Assembly: GCF_918697925.1 (NCBI RefSeq) | Contig: NZ_CAKKMF010000019.1 | Location: 1 to 64,000, forward strand | DNA: 64,000 nt | Reading direction: 5' to 3' | Origin: Arthrobacter sp. Bi26 | GTDB lineage: Bacteria > Actinomycetota > Actinomycetes > Actinomycetales > Micrococcaceae | In this document: positions 10,025 through 17,452 of the stretch, piece after piece | Position numbering within the stretch: position 1 is the first letter of the stretch | How the letters are laid out: each line of letters opens with the position of its first letter | Notes under the pieces: model-generated | What the model saw: the letters and a program-made list of their open reading frames with translations, nothing else | Told to the model about the DNA's origin: nothing | Database searches by the model: none | Translations under genes and position numbers: made by a program

Positions 10025-11761
10025 ATGTCCTGGAAGCCTGGGGGCGCGCCCGCGCTTCATGCCCACGGAGAACCGCCCCGGAGCGGTCCCCGTTTCCGTC
10101 GATGGCGGCGCGGATGGCCGGCTGCGGTCCGGGTCTGGAGGGCGGGTGCCAGTGCTGCGCTGGCCACAGCCCTGGCCTTTACGGCCGCCCCGGGCGCAAC
10201 CGCGGACTCCGCGCCCGCCGACCCGAGCCTGCCCTCGAGCCCTGTGACGGTGACGGCGGATTCGCTGCCGACGGTCCAGGTGGACGGGGTGGTGTGGCAG
10301 CAGACCGTCATCGCGGACACGGTGTACGCCGTGGGTAAGTTCAGTACTGCCCGCCCCGCCGGCGCCCCGGCCGGCACGCAGACGACGGCCCGGAAAAACA
10401 TCCTGGCGTTCAGCCTGACCACGGGAAAGCTCATCACCAGCTTTACGGCGTCCCTCAATGCCCAGGCCCTGGCCGTGACGGCGTCCCCGGACCACAAACG
10501 GCTCTATGTGGGCGGCGACTTCACCCAGGTCAACGGCCACGCCGTGCGGAAGGTTGCGGCCCTCGACCCGGCGACCGGGGCCCTCATTCCCGGCTGGGCC
10601 CCGCCTATGTCGGGCTCCGTCCGCGCGATCGTGGCCACGCCGGCCACGGTCTACCTAGGCGGCTCGTTCACCGCGGTCGGATCCGCCGTGAGATCGAGGC
10701 TGGCGGCGGTCCGCGCTTCCGACGGCGGCCTGCTGGCGTGGAAGCCTGCGGCCGGCGGGGGACGGGTTAATGCCTTGGTCCTGGCTCCCGACCGCAGCAG
10801 GGTGGTTGTCGGCGGGGCCTTCACCACGCTCAACGGCAGCAGCGAGCCGGGCTTTGGCCTGGGCGCCGTGGACCCGGTCGGCGGTAAGAACCTGCCAACG
10901 CCGGCCAACGAAGTGGTGCGCAACGCCGGCACCTACGCGGCCATCACGTCACTCTCGAGCGACGGGACCAGCTGGTACGGGACGGCGTTCATCCTCATTG
11001 ACAGCGGCGGCACCGGGAACCTCGAGGGATCCTTCGCCGCGAACTGGTCCAACCTCGCCATCAAGTGGATCGATGACTGCCGGGGCGACTCTTACAGCAC
11101 CTTTGCCAGCAGCACCGCGGTGTACAAGGCGGGGCACTCCCATGACTGCGGGAAGATCGACGGTTTCCCAGAAACCGACCCCCGGTCCTGGCACCGGGCG
11201 CTCGCCTACAGCAAGGCGGCGACGGGGACCCTGACCCGGCCCAGTTCACGTCTTCCGAGCTTCACCGGCCAGCCCATGCCGACGCTGCTCGTGTGGTTCC
11301 CGGATATGGACACCGGGACGGCCACGGGCCAGAACCAGGGGCCGTGGACCGTTGCCGGAAATGATCAGTACGTGGTGATGGGCGGCGAATTCCTAAACGT
11401 CAACCTGCGCGGGCAGCAGGGGCTTGCACGCTTTGCCGTAACCAGCATCGCCCCGAACAAGGAGGGGCCGAGGTCCTCGGCCGCGTCCACAAACCCCGTG
11501 CTGGCATCGCCCTCATCCGGCACGATCAGCATCAGCTGGCAGGCCAACTGGGACCGTGACAACTCCAGGCTGAACTACAAGCTGTACCGGGACGGGAAGA
11601 TCATCAGCACCCGCTGGGTCTCGTCCAGGTTCTGGTACCGTCCCACGATGCAGCACGTCGACTCCGTGCCGTCCGGAACCACCCATGAATACAAGATTGT
11701 GGCCAACGATTCGTTCGGCAACGCCAAGACGTCCGCCACCGTGAGCCTGAAAGCCAGATGA
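10025..11761 (+). CDS. Secreted modular protein 4 of 4 (propeller and FN3 only)
   Basis: The shortest member, 578 residues, with a very strong ribosome site (AAGGAGGA at 10012-10019, 5 bases before ATG). The export signal ends near PGATA/DSAP. The propeller-like region (to about 472) is followed by one FN3-like domain and the protein stops there: LamG, PKD and the DAFGRT module are all missing. The conserved block varies to DCRGDSY...HSHDCGK, keeping both cysteines. The gene ends at a hairpin (11771-11799) shared with the convergent beta-helix gene. It is a natural minimal version of the family; function is unknown. Confidence 0.86.
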   Translation: MSWKPGGAPALHAHGEPPRSGPRFRRWRRGWPAAVRVWRAGASAALATALAFTAAPGATADSAPADPSLPSSPVTVTADSLPTVQVDGVVWQQTVIADTVYAVGKFSTARPAGAPAGTQTTARKNILAFSLTTGKLITSFTASLNAQALAVTASPDHKRLYVGGDFTQVNGHAVRKVAALDPATGALIPGWAPPMSGSVRAIVATPATVYLGGSFTAVGSAVRSRLAAVRASDGGLLAWKPAAGGGRVNALVLAPDRSRVVVGGAFTTLNGSSEPGFGLGAVDPVGGKNLPTPANEVVRNAGTYAAITSLSSDGTSWYGTAFILIDSGGTGNLEGSFAANWSNLAIKWIDDCRGDSYSTFASSTAVYKAGHSHDCGKIDGFPETDPRSWHRALAYSKAATGTLTRPSSRLPSFTGQPMPTLLVWFPDMDTGTATGQNQGPWTVAGNDQYVVMGGEFLNVNLRGQQGLARFAVTSIAPNKEGPRSSAASTNPVLASPSSGTISISWQANWDRDNSRLNYKLYRDGKIISTRWVSSRFWYRPTMQHVDSVPSGTTHEYKIVANDSFGNAKTSATVSLKAR

Positions 11762-11770
11762 CACACAAAA

Positions 11771-11799
11771 CGGGCCGGATCTTATCCGGATCCGGCCCG
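11771..11799. terminator. Hairpin between convergent secreted-protein genes
   Basis: A perfect 10-bp stem (CGGGCCGGAT with ATCCGGCCCG) and 9-base loop lie between two convergent stops. AAAA precedes it on the plus strand, giving a TTTT tract after the hairpin on the minus strand, so it best terminates the minus-strand beta-helix gene. Confidence 0.75.
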
Positions 11800-11819
11800 T
11801 CAGGACCCGCTCATGGATC

Positions 11820-12872
11820 CTAGTAGTTGTAGCGGATGCCGCCGGTCTTGCCTTCCACCAGCAGGGCCTGGGTGTCGGCCCAGCGGTTGCTGGTGGTCAG
11901 GCCGGCCACGGTACTGGCGGCGCGGTTGATAACCCGGACGGGGTACTTCGAGCCGTTGCCGAAATCGAACTGGTTGCGGCCGAGCTTGTTGTTCGAGACC
12001 GTGACCGTGATGTTCGAGTACTTGCCGTTGTCGATATTGATGGACGATTGGCCGTCATCCACCCAGTTCTTGTCGACCACTACGTTGGCGAGCTTGGCAA
12101 CGTTCTGCTGCAGCATGATGCCTATGCCCGCGTGGGTGCCGCGCGGGTTCGGCGCGCTGCCGGTGCCCGGCGTGGAGTTGGCCACGATGTTGTTGCCGAC
12201 GATGCGGATGTTCTGGCCGCCCTGGACCTGGATGCCGTCATTGTGCGTGCCGTCGCTGTGGGCAGGGTCGTAGGACCAGTAGGTCAGCCCGTGGATGTAG
12301 TTGGCTTCGGCCGTGACGTTGGCAGTCACCGGGCCGCCCGGGCGGTTGAAAATGCCCAGGCCATCGTTGGAGCGCTGGATGTGGTTCCGCCGCGCGGTGT
12401 AGTCGTGGCCGACGATGCCGTCGCGGTAGTAGGACGGCCTGTCCGGGACGATCGTGCTGTCCTGGACCACCAGGTTGACCACGGCGGCGTTGTTGGCGTC
12501 GACGACGCCGGTGTTGGACCTCGGGATCGCCTTGCCGCCGTGCAGCCGGCTGTTCTTGATGACCACGTTCTTGGCCCGGACCTTGATGTCGCCATAGATG
12601 TCCAGCCCGTCCAGGACCGTGCCGTCCCTGGTGATGACGAGGTCCGCACCCGAGGTGTTGTACGGCTTCAGGGCCGTTCCGGCCGGAACACCGGTGGTGG
12701 ACGCGCTCGGCTTGTAGGACCCAACCGTCAGCGCTGCGGGCGCCATTGCGGGCGCAGCCTGGACGGCCGGTGCCGCGGACAGGGCGAGGGCAGTGATTGT
12801 CACTGCCGCAGCGCCCGCGGCATACGTTGCGCGGACGTTCTTGCGCTGGACTTTCTTCGTGCCAATGGCCAT
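11820..12872 (-). CDS. Secreted right-handed parallel beta-helix protein
   Basis: 350 residues from an ATG 9 bases after AGAGG. It has a basic N-terminus and hydrophobic signal (AAGAAAVTITALALSAAPA, cleavage near VQA/AP). The rest is short repeats rich in V/I and N (LDGLDIYGDIKVRAKNVVIK, VSNNKLGRN), the pattern of a parallel beta-helix seen in pectate-lyase-like and polysaccharide-modifying proteins. No catalytic set could be assigned by eye, so it could be a polysaccharide lyase or epimerase, or a non-enzymatic surface protein. It faces the modular array across a shared terminator and has a long structured upstream region, so it probably acts on extracellular glycan. Confidence 0.8.
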   Translation of the reverse strand: MAIGTKKVQRKNVRATYAAGAAAVTITALALSAAPAVQAAPAMAPAALTVGSYKPSASTTGVPAGTALKPYNTSGADLVITRDGTVLDGLDIYGDIKVRAKNVVIKNSRLHGGKAIPRSNTGVVDANNAAVVNLVVQDSTIVPDRPSYYRDGIVGHDYTARRNHIQRSNDGLGIFNRPGGPVTANVTAEANYIHGLTYWSYDPAHSDGTHNDGIQVQGGQNIRIVGNNIVANSTPGTGSAPNPRGTHAGIGIMLQQNVAKLANVVVDKNWVDDGQSSINIDNGKYSNITVTVSNNKLGRNQFDFGNGSKYPVRVINRAASTVAGLTTSNRWADTQALLVEGKTGGIRYNY

Positions 12873-13286
12873 AGTGTCAAACCTCTTTTGTCTTACTCTC
12901 CGGGCACGGGGAATCGCAAGGACATAGCGGAACTGGCGGGAGGCCCGCGCGGGGCCTGTCTGCCGGCGGCGTGGAGACCGCGCCGGTATGTTGCTTGGTG
13001 CATGGTCAGCGCAAGTTGTGTTCTTGAGGCCCAGGTGACTGAGACCTGGGCGAGGCGTGGGCGGACCCGTGGCCCTTGCGACTGACTTCCCGGGAGGCGT
13101 TCCCCGACCCCGGCTTCTGTGCAGACACGCTAGTCGAGGTGCCCGGCAGGTTGCAAATTGGTAACGACGGGGCGTGTCGAATATCAGCTTGATCGCGCCC
13201 GGGCGTGTCGCTTGTATTAGCTGCAAAATTCCCCTCGTATCCAACCTGCCGCGGCGACGCCTCAGAGACGGTGAACTGCAGCAAAA
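12873..13286 (-). other. 414-base non-coding leader of the beta-helix gene
   Basis: No convincing gene is present. Read on the minus strand it contains two hairpins: GCCCAGGT/ACCTGGGC (8 bp, 7-base loop, 13029-13051) and AGGCCC/GGGCCT (6 bp, 12941-12957). A 10-base direct repeat GGGCGTGTCG lies at 13170-13179 and 13201-13210, 31 bases apart (about three helical turns). A long 5' leader with upstream operator-like repeats is plausible; no known riboswitch was recognised. Confidence 0.4.
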
Positions 13287-14318
13287 CTATTCTCGGCGGT
13301 ACTCGCTGTAAACATAGCCAAAGGCGCCGGATGCCATACCCAGGCCCCGGGCGGCGGCCCGCATTCCCTGCGCCTGTTGCCGCACTGAGCCGCTGATGAG
13401 TCCCGCTGCCAGGCGCGCCGACCCGCCGACGAACCGGACTGATCCGGATCCCAGGGAAGCGCCCCTGGCCCCCAGCCGGGCCGCCATGCCTGCGGCGAGT
13501 TCCAGGTCGACACGCGCCGCGGAGTTCCCGCTGCGAAGGGCGCGGCGCAAGACCCACCTGCGGGTGAGCCGCGAGGCCGGAACCCGGTCCACCACCACGG
13601 CCTCATCGCACCACAGCATGGATCCGCCGCGCTGGACGAGTTGCCGGGTGAACAGCGTGTCCGATCCTCCGCTGAGACCGAAGCGTTCATCAAACGCGAG
13701 CCGCAAGGCGCGGACCTGCCGCAGGTCCAGGAGCAGGTTATTCGTCGCCGCCACGTCCAGCCGGGTCCCGGTGGGGAGCCTGCGGCGGTGGAAGAACCTG
13801 CCGGCCTCGATCCAGGGCTCCGGCGCGTGTTCGTATTCGCTGATGACCGGACCCACGACGGCGGCGGCGCCGCTGGAGCGCTGCAGGCCCACCAGCTGCG
13901 CCAGCCACTGCTCCGAGGGCACTTCGTCGTCGTCGATGAAGACGAGCAGCGCGCTTGATGCCGCCTCGTGCAGGGCGCGGTTCCGCGCCGCCGCGATGCC
14001 GGGCTTCGGCTCGTGGACGTACCGGACCAGCCCCGGCCGGAGAGTGCCGGCGAGCCGTTCCACGGTGGGGCGGGCGCTCGCCTCGGGGTCGTTGTCGATC
14101 ACGAGCACGGTGGCCTGCGGATTTTCGGGCCCGTCTGGGCCTCCCTGTCCCGGTGAGACCAGGACTGTACCGGCCTGGGCCGCCAGCCGCGGCAGCGCCA
14201 GGGCGATGTCATCGGGCCGGCGGTAGGTCAGCACCGCAACGACGAGGCCGTCCGCCGGGATTCTGACGGCGAGTTCGTCGCCCGAGGGGCGAACGCTGGG
14301 GTGTGTGATGTCAGTCAT
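13287..14318 (-). CDS. Family 2 glycosyltransferase
   Basis: 343 residues. ATG 14318 overlaps the flippase stop by 8 bases (ATGACTGA), implying translational coupling. It has a GT-A fold with VVAVLTYRRP at the N-terminus, the metal-binding FIDDDEVPS near residue 124 and a GGSDTLFTRQL acceptor-side motif. No membrane segments are evident. It would transfer a sugar from a nucleotide donor during polysaccharide repeat assembly; donor and acceptor cannot be read from the sequence. Last gene of the GT4-flippase-GT2 operon. Confidence 0.87.
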   Translation of the reverse strand: MTDITHPSVRPSGDELAVRIPADGLVVAVLTYRRPDDIALALPRLAAQAGTVLVSPGQGGPDGPENPQATVLVIDNDPEASARPTVERLAGTLRPGLVRYVHEPKPGIAAARNRALHEAASSALLVFIDDDEVPSEQWLAQLVGLQRSSGAAAVVGPVISEYEHAPEPWIEAGRFFHRRRLPTGTRLDVAATNNLLLDLRQVRALRLAFDERFGLSGGSDTLFTRQLVQRGGSMLWCDEAVVVDRVPASRLTRRWVLRRALRSGNSAARVDLELAAGMAARLGARGASLGSGSVRFVGGSARLAAGLISGSVRQQAQGMRAAARGLGMASGAFGYVYSEYRRE

Positions 14319-15825
14319 TCTGACCTCTTGTCGTTGTAGGGGCTTGCCGCGGGGCAGGCCGTCCAATGAATGCCCGCGCCTGTTCGAGATAGCCCGAGAG
14401 CATGCGCCGGTGGAAAACCCGCAGCGCGGCGAGGGTGAGGGCTGCAAAGAGCCCCAGCCCGCCGAACAGGTGCCACGGGCCGTGTGCGGTGGCCAGGGAC
14501 AGCGCCCCGTATCCGGCCGCACCCCAGGCTGCGGCGTGGACAGCGGGGAAGATTGCCGCCAGCTGGGACATCGTCGTCACACCTGTCAGCCGGGACTGGA
14601 TGCGCAGGAGCACGGGCGTGAGGATAAAGCCGGCAGCGCAGTATCCGACGGCGACGCCGAAGACGCCGAACTGGAGTCCGATCACGATACCGCCAACCTG
14701 CACAACGGCGGCCAGGATCTCGTACCTCACGATCAACCCGCTCTGCCCCAGACCCTTCATCAGGGAGGGCGTGACGTAGAAAACGGTTTCGCGTGCGCCC
14801 CCGATGGCGAGCACACTTACCAGCCCGGCCGCGGGCAGCCACTCGGGGCCCAGAACCAGGCCCACGAGCTCGGGGGCGGCGCATGCCACAAAGACCATCA
14901 GCGGAACAGCGGAGATCGCCAGCAGCCTCGTCGCGGAGACAAGGATTGCGGCCACTGTCTCCGGGCTGCCGGCCGCGCGGGAAAACGCGGGAAACATGAC
15001 CCGGTTGACGGTCTGGCCAATCAACTGGACCGGGATGACGAGGATACGGTAGGCCATCCCGTAAAGGGAGAGTGCGGCGACGCCGAGCACCCGGCCCACG
15101 AGGATGTTGTCCAGGTTCCGGGAGAAGTAGGCCAGACAGTCGGTGGCAAAGACGCTGAAGCTGAATCGGAACAGCGGCGCGATGGTCCGGAAGGCAAAAT
15201 TGGGGACGGGACCCCGGCTCGCTGCCAGCAACAACGCGCTGCAGACGACGTCAGTGGCGACCACCTGGTAGACCATGGACCACGGTCCGGCGCCGGCAAG
15301 CGCAGCGCCGATCCCGGCCGCGCTGCCCGCGGCTGCCGCCGCAATGTCCGCTGCGCCGACCCTGTGGAGGGCCAGGTTCCGGGACAGCATGGCCCGCGGT
15401 GTGATGGCCAGGGCTTTGACTGGGATCGCCAGAGCCAGCAGCCTAAGGATCGGCTCAAGCTCAGCCACGCCGAAGAACTGCGCAATCCAGGGAGCGGCGC
15501 ACCAGGTCACCACCGCGAGTAGGGCCGCCACCAGGATGTTTAGCATGGCTGTGGCACCTGCCAGGCGGCGGGTCACGTCCGGCCGCTGGACGAGCGCCGC
15601 GGAGAGGCCCTGGTCCAACAGCAGCGCCACCAGGTTGATGTACACGGTGGCCGCCGCGATGACTCCATAGCTCTGCGGCCCCAGGAGGCGGGCCAGAACC
15701 ACGGCGCAGAGCATTTGGAATCCCTGCCGGGCCAGCACTGCCCCGAAGCTCCACCGGACGCCTCGCGCCGTTTTGGCTGGTGCGGCCGGTACGGAGGCCG
15801 CACGGGGGGCAGGGCTGCCGTTCAC
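14311..15825 (-). CDS. Oligosaccharide flippase (MOP/Wzx-type membrane protein)
   Basis: 504 residues with about 12-14 hydrophobic segments. The early blocks (RWSFGAVLARQGFQ, ARLLGPQSYGVIAAA) are typical of polysaccharide-repeat flippases. GTG 15825 was chosen because it overlaps the TGA of the GT4 gene (GTGA). Longer in-frame starts exist, but they would run well into the upstream gene. By family, it moves lipid-linked repeat units across the membrane for extracellular polymerisation. The O-antigen-ligase-like gene at 18940 could be its partner polymerase. Confidence 0.87.
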   Translation of the reverse strand: MNGSPAPRAASVPAAPAKTARGVRWSFGAVLARQGFQMLCAVVLARLLGPQSYGVIAAATVYINLVALLLDQGLSAALVQRPDVTRRLAGATAMLNILVAALLAVVTWCAAPWIAQFFGVAELEPILRLLALAIPVKALAITPRAMLSRNLALHRVGAADIAAAAAGSAAGIGAALAGAGPWSMVYQVVATDVVCSALLLAASRGPVPNFAFRTIAPLFRFSFSVFATDCLAYFSRNLDNILVGRVLGVAALSLYGMAYRILVIPVQLIGQTVNRVMFPAFSRAAGSPETVAAILVSATRLLAISAVPLMVFVACAAPELVGLVLGPEWLPAAGLVSVLAIGGARETVFYVTPSLMKGLGQSGLIVRYEILAAVVQVGGIVIGLQFGVFGVAVGYCAAGFILTPVLLRIQSRLTGVTTMSQLAAIFPAVHAAAWGAAGYGALSLATAHGPWHLFGGLGLFAALTLAALRVFHRRMLSGYLEQARAFIGRPAPRQAPTTTRGQND

Positions 15826-16982
15826 AAAAGCCTGCCCGCAGCCTGCGCCAGATGCCCGGTCATGAGGGTCCCGTAGCGTTCCGGACTGTGCCTGCGGCCG
15901 GCTTCGGCGGCGTCGAGCCTTGCACTGGACTGGTAGTGGTGCCATTGGCCGGCGACGCGGGCGAGCGCCTCGGCGAGCTCGCCCGCGTCGCCGGGTTCGA
16001 CGAACTGCGCCGAACGGTAACCGGCCGCGGCCTCCCGCAGGCCCGAGGTGTTGCTGACGATGACAGGGCGGGAGGCCAGGACCGCCTCGACGGCCGTGTT
16101 GCCGAACGGCTCGTCGAGGCGGGAAGGCACCACCACGACGTCGGACTCGGCAAGGAACGGCCAGACCACATTCTGGAAACCATGGAACGTGACGTGGTCT
16201 TCGGCACCATGGGCCTGGACCTGGCTGCGGAGGCCGGTCTCGTAGTCCTCGTAGCCGGGGAAGACCGCCCCCACCACGGACAGGCTGGCCGGCACGCCGT
16301 CGCTGCGGAGCCGCAGCAGCGCGTCGATGGCCACATCCACGCCCTTGCGGTGGGACAGCCGTCCGACGTACAGGATCCGGAGCCCGCCTTGGAGGTCCGG
16401 CCGTGGCGGTACCGGCGCGTCCGGCCCGGGGACGCCGTTGTAGAGCACTCTCGGGCGGCCATGGAGCGCCGGCAGCGCGGAGGCCAGTGTGTCGGAGCTG
16501 AACTGGCTGTTCGTCAGGATCCCGCTTGAGAGCAGCAGCGGCAGGGCCAGGGCCGCGCGGAGAGCCCGGGGGGCGTTGGCCTCCGCCTCATGGACGTGGG
16601 TGACCACCGGGACCCCCGTCAGCCGTCCCGCGGCCGTCCACAGTGGGACAGTGATGGTGTTTGCCAGAATGACGTCCGGGCGCGCGCCCCGGATCACACC
16701 TATGCTGCGGAGCAGCCCGTATACAGACGCGGCCGCGAGTTTCGCCAGTCCAGGTGCCGTCAGCAGGCTCTTGCGCAGCACCGGCGTCGGCGACAGAATG
16801 ACCGCGGCGCCCCGGCGCTTGAGTTCTGCCACGAGCGGCCCCGGCGACGGCAAGGCCACCAGGACGCGCGCGCCGCTGCGGTGCAACCCGTCAATGGTTT
16901 CCAGCAGCACCCGGTCGGAGCCGTAGAGGTCCGCGCTGGGGTGCGCCACTAGTACCGAGAATTGCTCCCCGTTAGTCTTCAT
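15822..16982 (-). CDS. Family 4 glycosyltransferase
   Basis: 386 residues. ATG 16982 follows GAGGGGG by a few bases. GT-B fold: an N-terminal half with LYGSDRVLLETIDGL, a C-terminal donor-binding half with LYVGRLSHRKGVDVAIDALL and the GT4 signature VPSRLDEPFGNTAVEA. A cytoplasmic enzyme adding a sugar to the lipid-linked repeat. First gene of the minus-strand operon, with GTGA overlap to the flippase. Donor sugar is unknown. Confidence 0.88.
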   Translation of the reverse strand: MKTNGEQFSVLVAHPSADLYGSDRVLLETIDGLHRSGARVLVALPSPGPLVAELKRRGAAVILSPTPVLRKSLLTAPGLAKLAAASVYGLLRSIGVIRGARPDVILANTITVPLWTAAGRLTGVPVVTHVHEAEANAPRALRAALALPLLLSSGILTNSQFSSDTLASALPALHGRPRVLYNGVPGPDAPVPPRPDLQGGLRILYVGRLSHRKGVDVAIDALLRLRSDGVPASLSVVGAVFPGYEDYETGLRSQVQAHGAEDHVTFHGFQNVVWPFLAESDVVVVPSRLDEPFGNTAVEAVLASRPVIVSNTSGLREAAAGYRSAQFVEPGDAGELAEALARVAGQWHHYQSSARLDAAEAGRRHSPERYGTLMTGHLAQAAGRLL

Positions 16983-17225
16983 CGTGCCCCCTCGATCCGG
17001 TACCGCGGCGGAAGGCAACCCTGAACAAAGGACCGGGGCCGCTGCTGACGCAGGAACACCGGTCCGGCCACCGGGGCCTGGCCCCGGGGCCCGTTGCTGG
17101 GACCCCGCCACTGAGACCTGTTGCTGAGACCTGCCGTCAGGACCTGAGTCCAAGTCCTGTTTCCAAGGACTTGACGCCCAAACTGTTGCTGGACCTGACG
17201 GTCCGTCCTGATTAGGGAAAGACTA
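16983..17225. other. Divergent intergenic region of the polysaccharide operons, proximal part
   Basis: No gene is seen. It contains three imperfect copies of GTTGCTGRGACC (near 17093, 17121 and 17183), a small inverted repeat GGACC-TGAC-GGTCC (17191-17204) and TTGACG at 17171 as a possible -35 element without a good -10 partner. It presumably holds promoters for both operons. Confidence 0.35.
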
Positions 17226-17332
17226 CGGCCGGTGCCGGAATTTGGCTAGGATTCAGGCCCTAAGCCAGGTCGGTCCGCCGGCATAGCAACCTTCGTTGCG
17301 CCACCGGGAGGCCTGAGCGCCGGGACCGGCCG
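17226..17332 (+). ncRNA. Candidate structured leader RNA (riboswitch-like) before the polysaccharide kinase gene
   Basis: A closing stem pairs 17226-17238 (CGGCCGGTGCCGG) with 17320-17332 (CCGGGACCGGCCG), 12 of 13 pairs. Inside are a 7-bp helix (TCAGGCC 17253-17259 with GGCCTGA 17310-17316) and a hairpin GCAAC-CTTC-GTTGC (17286-17299). GGTCGGTCC (17268-17276) can instead pair with GGACCGGCC (17323-17331), which would break the closing stem. That gives two mutually exclusive folds. The order CTAGGATTC, GGTCGGTCCG, CCACCGG, GCCGGGA loosely recalls ykkC-family riboswitch blocks, recalled from memory and unconfirmed. Confidence 0.45.
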
Positions 17333-17407
17333 CAAAGACACAGAACCAAAAAGCTTCCGCACGGCGCGGTCGCAGTCAATAATGGGGCGTCAAGGGACCA
17401 TGAAGGA

Positions 17408-17427
17408 CCGTGCCGCTGCAGGCACGG
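17408..17427 (+). promoter_or_regulatory. Hairpin near the start of the polysaccharide kinase gene
   Basis: CCGTGCC-GCTGCA-GGCACGG forms a 7-bp stem, 13 bases before the GGGGGG run (17441-17446) taken as the ribosome site for TTG 17453. It could be the expression platform of the structured leader upstream. A 32-codon open frame starting at ATG 17400 runs through it and out of frame past the gene start. Confidence 0.35.
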
Positions 17428-17452
17428 CGTGGTGGCCGCATGGGGGGTTCGC

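Noticed and set aside
12873-13286. A ydaO-type c-di-AMP riboswitch in the beta-helix gene leader.
   Set aside because: Hairpins are present, but I could not match the conserved sequence blocks of that family; reported only as an unidentified structured leader.
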